A DNA stretch of 64,000 bases from CAVZRC01 sp963777695 (GCA_963777695.1 CAVZRC010000003.1:3162001-3226000), one strand, 5' to 3'. Positions 19,435 through 28,584 are shown, counted from the first letter of the stretch. Notes: generated from the letters alone by a model not told the origin. Translations and numbers: made by a program.

Positions 19435-19660
19435 GCGGATCTCCTGGAACGACCAGTATCGGCCACCTCCTGGTCTATGGATGAGAAATCGAGACGGGTT
19501 TCCGGGAAATCTCGCAACGTCCCGCACTCGGATCGAGGGGCGGAAGGGTACCGCCCGGCCATGCCGAGGGGCCGGAACGGGACGCGGGAGAATCATCCTG
19601 ATCGAGGCGATTCCAGGATAATCGATCGCCGCCGGATTGACCAGCGCACGACATAAAGAA

Positions 19661-20560
19661 TCAGGGTAGGAACGGCGGCATCACGCCCGCGACGCGGAGC
19701 CGGACGTAGTAGACGGAATCCACGGCGGTCATGACCAGGCCCCGCGCGTCGCGATCGCACCACGCGAGGTTCGCCGGACGCTTGGGCAAGGCGAGGATCC
19801 CGATCAGTCGCCCGTCGGGTTCATAGACCCAGACCCCCTGGGCCACCGCCGCGTAGACCCGGCCCTCGCGGTCGACTTTCACCCCATCGGGGCCGCCCTT
19901 CTCCGCCGGATCCATCCGCGCGAAGACCCGGCCCGACGCGACATTCAGCCGGCCCGCGGGCTCGACCTCGAACGCCCGGATGTGATATCGCGCCGTGTCG
20001 CAGATGTAGAGAATCCGCTCGTCGGGCGAGAAGGCCAGGCCGTTGGGCTTCTCGAAATCGTCAAGCAGGAGCGCCGGGGCGTTTTCGCAAGCGCCCCCCT
20101 GCCCCGGGTCGAGCGAGAAGACGCCCTGGAAATGGAGCGACCGCTGCTCCGGCGCGACGCCGTAGGGCGGATCGGTGAAGTAGACGAGGCCGTCGGACCG
20201 GCAGACGACATCGTTCGGGCTGTTGAGCCTCTGTCCCGACCAGGTCTCGACGAGGGTCTCGACCCCGCTGCCGTCGACCGCCATCCGCGACACCCGACGG
20301 CCGTTCTGCTCGCAGAAGATGATCCGACCGTCGGGGCCGAACGTCTGGCCGTTGGCCGCCCCGGTGTGCTCGCGGACCAGCCGGACCGAACGATCGGGGT
20401 CGATCCGGTAGGTCTTCTCGGCCTTGTTGTCCTGGAACAAGATCGAGCCGTCCGGGCACCACAACGGCCCCTCTGTGAACTCGAAGCCGCCGGCCAGGTG
20501 CTCCACGGCCGGGCTCTCGACGAGTCCCGACAGCCCCGCGTCCCTGAGAATCTCCGCCAT
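19661..20560 (-). CDS. SMP-30/gluconolactonase-family protein
   Basis: A 299-residue six-bladed beta-propeller of the SMP-30/gluconolactonase/LRE family, which hydrolyses sugar lactones or related esters with one metal ion. Family signatures are FTEGPLWCPDG (metal-binding Glu), ANGQTFGPDGR, LNSPNDVVCRSDG, YFTDPPYG, KPNGLAFSPDER and GPDGVKVDREGR. The ATG at 20560 follows GGGGAGGTCCGAGCG; an ATG 69 bases upstream has no comparable site. No signal peptide, so it should be cytoplasmic. It stands alone between infA and a divergent TPR gene, so the substrate cannot be read from context. Confidence 0.88.
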   Translation of the reverse strand: MAEILRDAGLSGLVESPAVEHLAGGFEFTEGPLWCPDGSILFQDNKAEKTYRIDPDRSVRLVREHTGAANGQTFGPDGRIIFCEQNGRRVSRMAVDGSGVETLVETWSGQRLNSPNDVVCRSDGLVYFTDPPYGVAPEQRSLHFQGVFSLDPGQGGACENAPALLLDDFEKPNGLAFSPDERILYICDTARYHIRAFEVEPAGRLNVASGRVFARMDPAEKGGPDGVKVDREGRVYAAVAQGVWVYEPDGRLIGILALPKRPANLAWCDRDARGLVMTAVDSVYYVRLRVAGVMPPFLP

Positions 20561-20888
20561 CGCTCGGACCTCCCCGCCCCGCCTGCGTGAGTTCGCCCCA
20601 TCCGGCCTGGCATCCAAATGCCATGCCACGGCTTTGCTTCCGTCTGCCGAACGTTACAATGTGGTAGATGGGGCCATGATGGTTTACAATAAGATCTGCG
20701 TGGCCCGATGTCGCGGGCAACTGGCTCTAGACCTTCCGGTCCTGTCGGTCGTGCATCGCTCGCGGGAGATGTCCGACCGTCATGTCCCGATCGTCGGTCG
20801 CCTCCAGATCATCGAGCCCACGTCCAGGCCACACATTCTACGAATCCATCGGTTTGACCAGTCTTCCGTTTCGGGAGGAGCGCCGGCG
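20561..20888. other. Intergenic region between divergent genes
   Basis: 328 bases between the starts of the lactonase gene (minus) and the TPR gene (plus). It is expected to carry both promoters. No gene, repeat or structured RNA was recognised. Confidence 0.35.
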
Positions 20889-22289
20889 ATGTCTTCGGAG
20901 ACGGATTCACCAGAGCTGCAAAAGGCCAAGACTTTCTTCGAGTACGCGACCGACGCCATGAAGAAGTCGAACCTCGACTACGCGATCGCCATGTGTCGGC
21001 AGGCTTGCAAGCTCGTGCCCGACAACATGGTGTATCGACAGACGCTTCGGGGCGTCGAGCGGAAGAAGTTCAACAACGATCCCAAGGGTGTCAGCAAGCT
21101 GGTCGGCGTCAAGAATCAGCCGCTCCTGATGCAGGCCAAGTCGGCCCGCTCGAAGGGGAAGTTCCAGGAATCGCTGGAGCTTTGCGAGGACGCCTTCGTG
21201 AACAACCCCTGGGACGTCGGCGCGGCCCGGGTGGCGGCAGAGGCGGCGGAGGGGCTCGGCCTGGGGGCCCTGTCGCAATGGCTGCTCGATTCGGTGCAGG
21301 CCATGGCGGCCAAGGACGCCGATTTCTTCCGGTTCGCCGCCGGCATCTACGAGACGAACGAGAGCTGGGCCAAGGCCATCGCCTGCTGGGAGCAGGTCAA
21401 GAAGATCAACCCGAACGATCAGGACGTCAGCCGCAAGATCAACGCGCTGTCGGCCGCCGGGACGATCAAACGCTCCGGGCTCGACGAGGCGCTCGACCAG
21501 CGCGCCGTCCAGGCCCGTCAGGAAGCCGCGGCGCCCGCCGAGTCGATGGAAGCCAAACTCGACCGGCTCAAGATGGAGCAACTTACCCCCGAGCAGCGGT
21601 TGATCAAGGAGATCGTCGGCGACCCCACGGCGCTCCACGCCTATGTCCAGTTGGCCGAGATCTATCGCCAGCGCAGCGACCTCAAGAAGGCCGAGAAGGT
21701 GCTGGCCAAGGGCCTGAAGGCGAATCCGAACGACCCGGGGCTGACGTCGATCTACGAGGACACCCAGATCGCCCGGCTCAAGCGTGCTCACGAGAGCCAG
21801 ACGCACAAGGTCCAGGAAAATCCCGAGGATACCGGCGCCAAGGTCAAGCTCGATGAGCTGACCGAGATGCTCAACAAGTATCAGGTCCAGGCCTATCGCC
21901 GTCGCGTCACGCTCCACCCGGAGGATGCCAACCTCCACTTCCAGTTCGGCAAGATCCTGGCCCAGATCGGCAAGCATGACGAGGCCATCGGCGAGTTCCA
22001 GCAGGCGCGATCCAGCTCCGATCCCCTGCTCAAGATCCAGTCGCTGATCCAGACCGGCCTGAGCTTCGAGGCCAACGGCGACCCGAAGCTCGCCGAGCGG
22101 AACTACAAGGAGGCGCTGAAGCTCCTCGAACCCGAGGACAAGGATAACTTCAAGTCGCTCCACTACCAGCTCGGCCGGGTCGCCGAGACCCTCGGGAATA
22201 ATGAGGCCGCCGAGGAGCACTACAACGAAGTTGCCGCCCTCGACTATACGTATCTCGACGTCGCCCAACGGCTGCGTCGCTTGATCTGA
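20889..22289 (+). CDS. Cytoplasmic TPR-repeat protein
   Basis: A 466-residue soluble protein built mostly of tetratricopeptide-type helical pairs. Clear units are YATDAMKKSNLDYAIAMCRQACKLVP near 20-45, FRFAAGIYETNESWAKAIACWEQVKKINP near 142, YVQLAEIYRQRSDLKKAEKVLAKGLKANP near 255, and FQFGKILAQIGKHDEAIGEFQQA near 350. TPR arrays scaffold protein complexes. There is no signal peptide, membrane helix or catalytic domain. The ATG at 20889 follows GGGAGGAGCGCCGGCG; upstream ATGs in the same frame give non-TPR sequence. It is followed by a hairpin and then the S20 gene. Confidence 0.8.
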   Translation: MSSETDSPELQKAKTFFEYATDAMKKSNLDYAIAMCRQACKLVPDNMVYRQTLRGVERKKFNNDPKGVSKLVGVKNQPLLMQAKSARSKGKFQESLELCEDAFVNNPWDVGAARVAAEAAEGLGLGALSQWLLDSVQAMAAKDADFFRFAAGIYETNESWAKAIACWEQVKKINPNDQDVSRKINALSAAGTIKRSGLDEALDQRAVQARQEAAAPAESMEAKLDRLKMEQLTPEQRLIKEIVGDPTALHAYVQLAEIYRQRSDLKKAEKVLAKGLKANPNDPGLTSIYEDTQIARLKRAHESQTHKVQENPEDTGAKVKLDELTEMLNKYQVQAYRRRVTLHPEDANLHFQFGKILAQIGKHDEAIGEFQQARSSSDPLLKIQSLIQTGLSFEANGDPKLAERNYKEALKLLEPEDKDNFKSLHYQLGRVAETLGNNEAAEEHYNEVAALDYTYLDVAQRLRRLI

Positions 22290-22315
22290 CCGGCAGCTTC
22301 GTGGTATCCTATACG

Positions 22316-22341
22316 ACCCCTCGGTCCACCGATCGAGGGGT
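22316..22341 (+). terminator. Hairpin after TPR gene
   Basis: ACCCCTCG at 22316-22323 pairs exactly with CGAGGGGT at 22334-22341 across a 10-base loop, 27 bases past the TPR gene stop and upstream of rpsT. No T-tract follows, so a terminator role is a guess from position. Confidence 0.35.
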
Positions 22342-22458
22342 TCGGCCGCCTTCCGCCCAGTCGAGCCTCGGCTCCTCGTGCGACATCGGAAATCGCCGGT
22401 CTGGACGTAACCGGTACTCTATCAACAATATCCGCGTTCCTTGACGATTGACGGAGCT

Positions 22459-22740
22459 ATGCCAAACTCACCCTCCGCTTACAAGCGCATGCGGCAAAAC
22501 ATCAAGCGCCGCAAGCACAATCGGATCACGAAGAAAATCATCAAGACTTCCGTGAAGCGGACCCTGGCGGACGTTACCGCCAACGATCTGGAGAAGGCCG
22601 CGGCCGACCTCAAGATCGCGACGGCCAAGATCGACAAGGCCGGAGTGCGCCGGGTCCTTCATCCCAACACCGCCGCCCGGCGCAAGAGCAGCCTGGCACG
22701 GGCTTACGCCGCCGCGGTCGCCAAGGCCAAGCAAGCCTGA
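22459..22740 (+). CDS. rpsT: 30S ribosomal protein S20
   Basis: A 93-residue, strongly basic helical protein of the 30S subunit that binds 16S rRNA. The family pattern is clear: SAYKRMRQNIKRRKHNRITK at the N-terminus, SVKRTLADV in the middle, and the C-terminal IDKAGVRRVLHPNTAARRKSSLAR. The ATG at 22459 is preceded by CGGAG and gives the family N-terminus (MPNSPSAYKR); an ATG 18 bases upstream is less likely. The glycosylase gene starts 72 bases downstream and may be in the same transcript. Confidence 0.95.
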   Translation: MPNSPSAYKRMRQNIKRRKHNRITKKIIKTSVKRTLADVTANDLEKAAADLKIATAKIDKAGVRRVLHPNTAARRKSSLARAYAAAVAKAKQA

Positions 22741-22812
22741 GCGGGCCGGCTCACGTCGGAGGCGGCCTGTGATCGTGGCGGGGATGGCGGAACGCCCCGC
22801 TCCGCATCCGAG

Positions 22813-23571
22813 ATGGCGAGCACCGATCCCATGCCGACCCTCAACGAAGCCTTCGACGACCTGCGTGCATCCTTGGTCGTCGCCTTCGGCCACGCTCGAG
22901 CGGAATTCGAGGGCCTGTCCCCGTTCGAGGCGATGATCGCCGCCTTGCTCGCCCGGACCCTCGGCGAAACGGCCTGGAAGACGGCCCTCGACGGCCTTCG
23001 CGAAGCCGAACTCCTGACCCCCGAGGCGATGGCCGGAGCCGAAGTCATCGAGATCGGCGACGCCGTGCGGAAGAAGGGCCACTCGGTGGCCGCCGAGACC
23101 CTGGCTCCTATGAGGCATCTGGCGCGCTGGCTCGTCGAGCACCACGACGGCCGGGTCGATTCGCTGTTCAACCCCGATCGTTCGTCGGGCTGGCTCTTCG
23201 GTGAGCTGTCAGCCATCAAGGGCGTCGGGGTCAAAGGCGCCGATGCCATCCTCCTCCACGCCTTGAAGCGCCCATCTTATCCCGTGGATCGCGCGACCTA
23301 CCGAATCCTCGTTCGTCATGGCTGGCTCGACCCGTCGGCTGGTTACGAGGAAGCTCGAGACTTGCTGATCGATCAGGTTGCGCCCGATCTCGCCCATGAC
23401 CTGGAGAAGGCCGAATCGTTGGATGACCGCCAGGTGAGCGAACTGGCCGACCTCGCCCATGGCATGGAACAGGTCGGCCGGCGATTCTGCCGTGCAACCG
23501 CGACCGATTGTGCCGAATGCCCCCTGGAGGACCTCCTCCCCGAGGGGGGGCCTCGTGGAGCCGAGGATTAA
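22813..23571 (+). CDS. HhH-GPD superfamily DNA glycosylase-like protein
   Basis: A 252-residue helix-hairpin-helix DNA repair protein of the endonuclease III superfamily. The hairpin IKGVGVKGADAILLHAL (near 136-152) carries the position of the catalytic lysine, and YPVDRATYRIL carries the conserved catalytic aspartate. The C-terminal cluster loop reads C-x6-C-x2-C (RFCRATATDCAECP), and the fourth cysteine expected five residues later is missing. These enzymes cut the glycosidic bond of damaged bases; the altered cluster makes substrate and cluster occupancy uncertain. The first 100 residues fit the family's six-helix barrel. Start at 22813 or 22831 (MPTLNEAF). The next gene begins 34 bases downstream, suggesting an operon. 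Confidence 0.75.
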   Translation: MASTDPMPTLNEAFDDLRASLVVAFGHARAEFEGLSPFEAMIAALLARTLGETAWKTALDGLREAELLTPEAMAGAEVIEIGDAVRKKGHSVAAETLAPMRHLARWLVEHHDGRVDSLFNPDRSSGWLFGELSAIKGVGVKGADAILLHALKRPSYPVDRATYRILVRHGWLDPSAGYEEARDLLIDQVAPDLAHDLEKAESLDDRQVSELADLAHGMEQVGRRFCRATATDCAECPLEDLLPEGGPRGAED

Positions 23572-23605
23572 CCCTTCCGTTTCCCACGAGCCGGGACGAT
23601 CGCCC

Positions 23606-24106
23606 ATGGCCGACTACCACCTGGAAGGCCCGAAACCGGCCCGCATCTATGAGGTGCTACTGCCGAAGAAGCTCGGCTACTTCGGCAAGATCCAGGAAGT
23701 CCTCGAGGACCTGTTCAACGAGCAGTCGATCCGCAAGGTCCCGTTCGTGCAGCAGTCGATCGCACGACAGCGGCGGGATCCGGCCTTCGATGAAGACGGC
23801 TGGATCAAGACCCTCTGCCAGGCTTCGCGCGGCTACTCGATCTACGAGATGGACGGCCGATATCTCTCGCCCGCGGGTCCCGTCGACGAACGCGTCCTGG
23901 TGATCCGGTTCATCTTCCACAACCCTTCGCAGCCGACGGACTCGCGCACGGATTTCCTCGCGGCTTCGCTGGAGGTGGTCAACCACCTGGTGGCCCAGCG
24001 GTTCGCCCACGAGCTTGGCGTCGAGGAAGAGATCTGGTTCGTCGAGTATAACTCTCCGAGCCTGGCAATCTGGCGACGGAATGGAGTCGATTCCCCGCCG
24101 ACCTGA
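23606..24106 (+). CDS. Conserved-looking protein of unknown function, 166 residues
   Basis: Not recognised. A soluble acidic/basic mixed protein with good coding character: ARIYEVLLPKKLGYFGKIQEVLEDLFNE at the N-terminus, SIYEMDGRYLSPAGPVDERVLVIRFIFHNP in the middle, and a helix near 118-135 (TDFLAASLEVVNHLVAQRF) before LGVEEEIWFVEY. No cysteine pair, signal peptide or membrane helix. The ATG at 23606 lies 34 bases after the glycosylase stop, so co-transcription with the DNA repair gene and perhaps rpsT is likely. The small alpha/beta pattern with a late dimer-like helix could be a regulatory or adaptor fold, but that is speculation. Confidence 0.65.
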   Translation: MADYHLEGPKPARIYEVLLPKKLGYFGKIQEVLEDLFNEQSIRKVPFVQQSIARQRRDPAFDEDGWIKTLCQASRGYSIYEMDGRYLSPAGPVDERVLVIRFIFHNPSQPTDSRTDFLAASLEVVNHLVAQRFAHELGVEEEIWFVEYNSPSLAIWRRNGVDSPPT

Positions 24107-24340
24107 TCGGATCGTTCCGGCCGAATCACCGCGGATCCGATCGACCTCACCTCGAGCTCCTGGAATCGTCGCTGCACCCGCGATTCCTGTCCTAAATTGA
24201 GAATAGGGGATCCGGACCGGCTCAGCCCATGGGCGCTTCGTCCCATCCAGACCCCTTCGGAGGGACCGATACCGGACGGTCACTCGCCTCAGGGAATTCT
24301 CGCCCAGTCGGGCGATTCGAGCAAGAGAGGTGCCCAACCG

Positions 24341-25519
24341 ATGTTTCCTTTCCCGGTCATACTCGTGGGGATCGATGACGACCATCTCCCCCAGATGCGG
24401 CGGGAATTGGCGCTCGCGATGGCGGACGTGGAAGGCGAATTCGAGTCGTCGGACGCGGCTTTCGAAGGGCTGCGGCAGTCGCGGAAGCAGACCCGCCTGT
24501 TCATCGTTCAAGCCGGGACCCAATTCGATGCCGCATGCATCCGACGCCTGAGCGACTACTTCAGCGACTGGCCGATCCTGGCCTTGCTCGCCGGGACCTC
24601 GCCGCTCGAGGTGTTTCTGGAAGCCAATCGCTCCGGTGCGACCCAGGTGGTGCGCTCGCCCCTGGATCGCGAAGACTTCCCGAGGGCCTTGAGGGTGATC
24701 GCATCCCAGTTCGGTCGCGAGATCAGCGACCATCACGTCTTCGCGGTGGCCGGCGCGGTCGGGGGCAGCGGGGCGACGACGATCGCGATCAATCTCGCCT
24801 CCGAGGTCGCCGACCGGTTCCGACGCAGCACGATCCTCGCGGAACTGTCGCTCCAGATCGGCGCCCTGGCCTCGATGCTCGACGTGCATCCTCGCATGAC
24901 CCTGCCCCAGTTGCTCGCGGACTTCCATCGGCTCGACGACATGCTCATCGAGAACAGCCTGGTCCCGGTCGCCGATGGCTTGAGAGTCCTCGCGGGCGCC
25001 CAGGAATTTTGTCCGATGCCTTCGATCGAGTCGGGTTACCTGGCGAGAATTGTCGGCTACCTGAGGAAGCTCGCGGACGTCACGGTGCTCGACATCCCGG
25101 ACGCCTTCCACGACGCCGGGGCCGTCCTCGACGCGGCCGATCAGGTGCTCCTGGTCGGCCTCCAGAGCATCCCTTCGATCCGGGCGATGAAGCTCTTCTG
25201 CGAGCGGCACACCGACGAGCGGCTCAAGAACTCGCTCTGGATCGTGATCAACCGCTACAATCCCCAGTTGAAAGGGTTCACGGCCGCGGAGATCCAGCAA
25301 CTGCTCGGGGTCCCTCGACTGACGACCATCGCCAATGACTTCCGCTCGGTCAACCTGGCCATCAACCAGGGGAAGCCAATACGCCGGGTCGCACCCGAGA
25401 CGCCGATCCTCCACGATCTCGACACCTTGATCCACTCATTGCTGGGCCTGGAACGGCGGCACGTCGCGCAGGGCATGCACCGATTATTCGGCCGAGTGCT
25501 GCATGCGTTGAAGCGATAA
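24341..25519 (+). CDS. CpaE/TadZ-like ATPase with receiver-like domain
   Basis: A 392-residue MinD/ParA-superfamily protein of the CpaE/TadZ type, which positions Tad/Flp pilus machinery at the cell pole. Residues 1-125 form a receiver-like domain (VILVGIDDDHLPQMRREL, LTGT-like ALLAGTSPLEVFLEANRSGATQVV). The ATPase begins near 135 (FAVAGAVGGSGATTIAINLA). Its P-loop lacks the usual GKT lysine, as in atypical TadZ proteins. Walker A' is degenerate (ILAELSLQIGALASMLD), and the B strand is VTVLDIPDAFHD. The ATG at 24341 is chosen because it opens the domain. No other tad/cpa genes are in the window, so the link to pili is from family knowledge only. Confidence 0.75.
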   Translation: MFPFPVILVGIDDDHLPQMRRELALAMADVEGEFESSDAAFEGLRQSRKQTRLFIVQAGTQFDAACIRRLSDYFSDWPILALLAGTSPLEVFLEANRSGATQVVRSPLDREDFPRALRVIASQFGREISDHHVFAVAGAVGGSGATTIAINLASEVADRFRRSTILAELSLQIGALASMLDVHPRMTLPQLLADFHRLDDMLIENSLVPVADGLRVLAGAQEFCPMPSIESGYLARIVGYLRKLADVTVLDIPDAFHDAGAVLDAADQVLLVGLQSIPSIRAMKLFCERHTDERLKNSLWIVINRYNPQLKGFTAAEIQQLLGVPRLTTIANDFRSVNLAINQGKPIRRVAPETPILHDLDTLIHSLLGLERRHVAQGMHRLFGRVLHALKR

Positions 25520-25710
25520 GGCTCGATGCCGCGAGGAACGAAGGCTCGACAGCTCCTTCCCCCGTGCCGGGCTCGCCGCCTTGACCGGCGGGTCGGCCCG
25601 CGTAGACTGGAACATCGTGGATCCAGGCAACCCGCCGCAAGACCAGGGCACTCCGGTGATGCCGGCCGGCGGGGCGAGCCTCCCGCCCCCCGTGTCCGAG
25701 GCCGATCACC

Positions 25711-27882
25711 ATGCACGCGATGCCGGTCATGCTGGGTGTCCTGGCAATCCTTGCGGTCGCTTACCGATACTACAGCGCCTTCCTCGCCGCCCGGGTCGCC
25801 GCCCTCGATGACACGCGCGTGACCCCGGCCCACCAATTCAACGACGGCCAGAACTTCGAGCCGACGAACCGATGGGTCCTCTTCGGCCATCATTTCGCGG
25901 CGATCTCGGGGGCCGGCCCGCTGATCGGCCCGGTGCTGGCGATCCAGTTCGGCTACCTGCCCGGGCTGATCTGGCTGGTCGTCGGCGTCTGCCTGGCCGG
26001 CGCCGTCCAGGACATGATGGTCCTGGCCGCCTCGACGCGACGCGGCGGGTTGAGCCTGGCCGGCCTGGCGCGGCAGGAGATCGGCCGGCCCGCCGGGCTC
26101 GCCGCGGCCATCGCCATCCTTTACATCGTGATCATCGCCCTGGCCGGGCTGGGGATCGTGGTCGTCAAGGCCCTCGGCGGCGAACAGGTCCCGATGAAGA
26201 GCGGGAGCACGCTCATCCTTCCCCAAGGTGCCACCATCGACTTCCATATGGCGGCCGGTGGCCCGAAGATCTACAAGTTCTCCGAAGGTACCACCCATCG
26301 GTTCGGCCCTGGTCCCGACCAGACCATGGTCTTGCATGAAGAGTTAACCCTGTCGCTGCCCGGCAACTCGTCCCTGAGGAGAAATCCTGATGGTGGGGGC
26401 CTGTTGATGCCCGATGGCGCCCATCGGCTCGTCAAGGGTAGTTCCTGGGGCATGTTCACGATCGCCGCGACGATCCCGATCGCACTGCTGGTCGGCTGGT
26501 ACATGTACCGCCTCCGCCGGGGCAAGGTCGTGGAGGCCTCGCTCATCGGCGCCGCGATGGTGCTGGCCGCGACGATCGGGGGGGCCTGGATCCCCGGCTC
26601 GAAACTCGAGCCATACTTCCTCCTGTCGCGGGATGCGACCGTCTTCGCCCTGGCCGCCTACGGCTTCGTCGCGGCGGTGCTGCCCGTCTGGCTCCTGCTC
26701 TGCCCGCGCGACTACCTCTCGACCTTCCTCAAGATCGGGACGATCTTCCTGCTGATCGCCGGGGTGGTCGTCGTCAACCCCGAGCTGAAGGCGCCGGCGG
26801 TCAGCCCCTACTTCGCCTCGGGCGGCGGCCCGAACCTCGACGGCCCGATCTTCCCCTATGTCTTCATCTGCATCATGTGCGGGGCGATCTCCGGCTTCCA
26901 CGCCCTGGTCGCCTCGGGGACGACGCCCAAGATGGTGGACCGCGAGGGGGACGTCCGGATGATCGGCTACGGCGCCATGCTGATGGAGGGCCTGGTGGGC
27001 GTGGTGGCGCTGATCGCGGCGGCGTCGCTCCCCAATGCGATGTACTACGACATCAACATCGACCTCGCCCGACGCCCAGCCTTCCTGGAGAAGCATCCCG
27101 ACTTCGCGCGGTTCCTGGCGGCGTCCGAGGCCGGTCCGCACGCGGATGGCGGGCTAGAACCCGCCGCGCCGGGAGGCGGCAGCGAGCTGACCGCCATGGA
27201 GAAGGACGTCCGCGAGTCGCTCCACGGCCGGACCGGCGGCGCCGTCACGCTGGCCGTCGGCATGGCGCGGATCTTCTCGAACGCCTTGCCGGCCCTGAGC
27301 GGGCTGATCAGCTACTGGTATCATTTCGCGATCATGTTCGAGGCGCTGTTCATCCTGACGACGATCGACGCCGGCACCCGGATCGCGCGGTTCCTCGTCC
27401 AGGAGTTCCTGGGCAAGTTCTGGAAGCCGCTGGGCGACCTCAACTGGATGCCGGCCGCGCTCCTGTCCACCGGCCTGGTCGTCTTCGGCTGGGGGTATTT
27501 CATCTACACCGGGAGCGTCGAGACGATCTGGCCGATGTTCGGCATGGCCAACCAGCTCCTGGCCGTCATCGCGCTGGCGGTGGTCACGACGGTGATCGTC
27601 AACTCCGGCCGCGGACGATACGCCCCGGTCACCCTCGTCCCCATGCTCTTCGTGGCGACGACTACCTCGACGACCGCCTATTACGAGATCACCGGCAAGT
27701 TCTGGAACATGACCCGCCAGGCCGAGACCATGATCCGCGGCTGGCTCAACATCGGACTGACAGGGATGCTCCTGGTCTGCGCGTTGGTGATCGTCGGCTC
27801 GGCCGTGTTAAGGTGGATTCGGCCGACGCGTCCTGAAGAGATCGGCCCGTCCGAGGCCGCGGCCCAATCCGGTCGGGCTTGA
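25711..27882 (+). CDS. cstA: Carbon starvation protein CstA-type transporter
   Basis: A 723-residue polytopic membrane protein of the CstA/BtsT family, linked to uptake of pyruvate or peptides during carbon limitation. The family opening is present (LAILAVAYRYYSAFLAARV, TPAHQFNDGQNFEPTNRWVLFGHHFAAISGAGPLIGPVLA), as are AGAVQDMMVL, ISGFHALVASGTTPKMV and the C-terminal GWGYF...WPMFGMANQLLA. About 14-16 hydrophobic helices are seen. A hydrophilic insert at about 163-235 is not typical of E. coli CstA and lies between helices. Start at ATG 25711, with an in-frame ATG three codons later. It stands alone after the CpaE-like gene. Confidence 0.9.
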   Translation: MHAMPVMLGVLAILAVAYRYYSAFLAARVAALDDTRVTPAHQFNDGQNFEPTNRWVLFGHHFAAISGAGPLIGPVLAIQFGYLPGLIWLVVGVCLAGAVQDMMVLAASTRRGGLSLAGLARQEIGRPAGLAAAIAILYIVIIALAGLGIVVVKALGGEQVPMKSGSTLILPQGATIDFHMAAGGPKIYKFSEGTTHRFGPGPDQTMVLHEELTLSLPGNSSLRRNPDGGGLLMPDGAHRLVKGSSWGMFTIAATIPIALLVGWYMYRLRRGKVVEASLIGAAMVLAATIGGAWIPGSKLEPYFLLSRDATVFALAAYGFVAAVLPVWLLLCPRDYLSTFLKIGTIFLLIAGVVVVNPELKAPAVSPYFASGGGPNLDGPIFPYVFICIMCGAISGFHALVASGTTPKMVDREGDVRMIGYGAMLMEGLVGVVALIAAASLPNAMYYDINIDLARRPAFLEKHPDFARFLAASEAGPHADGGLEPAAPGGGSELTAMEKDVRESLHGRTGGAVTLAVGMARIFSNALPALSGLISYWYHFAIMFEALFILTTIDAGTRIARFLVQEFLGKFWKPLGDLNWMPAALLSTGLVVFGWGYFIYTGSVETIWPMFGMANQLLAVIALAVVTTVIVNSGRGRYAPVTLVPMLFVATTTSTTAYYEITGKFWNMTRQAETMIRGWLNIGLTGMLLVCALVIVGSAVLRWIRPTRPEEIGPSEAAAQSGRA

Positions 27883-27924
27883 GAGAGCCGACGCCCGCCC
27901 TGTGCGCGGCCCGGGAGACCCAGT

Positions 27925-28246
27925 ATGCCGGGTTTAATACCATGTCCTCACTGTGGTCTCCTTGTGGAGGATTGGCACCGTGAATGGTACAGTCAAGCAA
28001 TCCAAGCCTTGTTGTCCCAACACCAAGCTGCCGCTGACTGCCCGAACCCGGATTGTGGAGAAGGGTTAGATCTTAGACCTGTATGCTCGGACGTATGGGG
28101 TCCCGGTCGCCGATCCGAGACTCCCTATTCTCCGACGATCGCGGAAACAAGCCGAGATCTGGGCGGGCTCCGCAGAACACCTGGAAGACTACCTCAATAA
28201 CGTGTCCACGGGGCAACAATACGCCAATTACTCTCTTGACTCCTAG
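27925..28246 (+). CDS. Small zinc-ribbon protein, frame break near 28070
   Basis: A protein of about 107 residues when one base is removed near 28068-28073. The first frame reads IPCPHCGLLVEDWHREWYS and AADCPNPDCGEGLDL, two CxxC-type pairs about 30 residues apart, as in a zinc ribbon. The second frame continues with DLYARTYGVPVADPRL, RKQAEIWAGSAEHLEDYL and QQYANYSLDS, ending at TAG 28244. The stop lies nine bases before the next gene's ATG, with its own ribosome binding site (GGAGCGACCC), so the four genes 27925-29173 look like one operon. GGGAGACCCAGT precedes the ATG. Function unknown; nucleic-acid or protein binding by the ribbon is inference. GC content is lower than in the flanks. Confidence 0.55.
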
Positions 28247-28255
28247 GAGCGACCC

Positions 28256-28543
28256 ATGTCTCTACTTCCCCGAGAACGCCAGTTCATGGATCTCTACATC
28301 CGAGAGATGCACCTCGGTCAGAACGATGGTCACGCGCACCGTCTCTCCGCCGAACGGGGTATCACCTACAGTCACTATCTCCAACTCGAGCCAGCCTATA
28401 TGGAATATTGGGGCGGAGCGGGCAACTGGGATGCTCCTTATCCCCCCGTTCCCGACGATCCCACGCTTCCTTGCCCTTGGGACTCCAAAGAAGGGCTCGA
28501 GGCTCGGATCGCCGAGCTGGGGTCGTTCGCCCATTCGAGGTAA
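28256..28543 (+). CDS. Small paralogous protein, copy 1 of a tandem trio
   Basis: A 95-residue protein of unknown function. Pattern: RERQFMDLYIREMHLG (helix), AHRLSAERGITYSHYLQLEPAYMEYWGG (helix, aromatic-rich), a Pro-rich bridge (YPPVPDDPTLPCPW), and a final helix (KEGLEARIAELGSF). The same plan recurs in the next two genes, so these are tandem duplicates. The ATG at 28256 follows TAGGAGCGACCC. No cysteine motif beyond one PCPW, and no signal peptide. It probably shares a transcript with the zinc-ribbon gene upstream. A small adaptor or DNA-associated protein is possible, but nothing in the sequence proves it. Confidence 0.6.
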   Translation: MSLLPRERQFMDLYIREMHLGQNDGHAHRLSAERGITYSHYLQLEPAYMEYWGGAGNWDAPYPPVPDDPTLPCPWDSKEGLEARIAELGSFAHSR

Positions 28544-28584
28544 ACTTATAAGCACCGTATTCGTCCCTGGAGGAGAAATCGATC

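Noticed and set aside
19434..19596. A longer IF-1 with 54 extra N-terminal residues.
   Set aside because: The extension is arginine/proline-rich and foreign to the family; GTG 19434 has AGGAGA upstream and gives the standard 72-residue protein.
23657..25435. A 592-codon minus-strand open frame opposite the unknown protein and the CpaE-like gene.
   Set aside because: Antisense shadow without domains; the plus strand has a coherent ATPase and good start sites.
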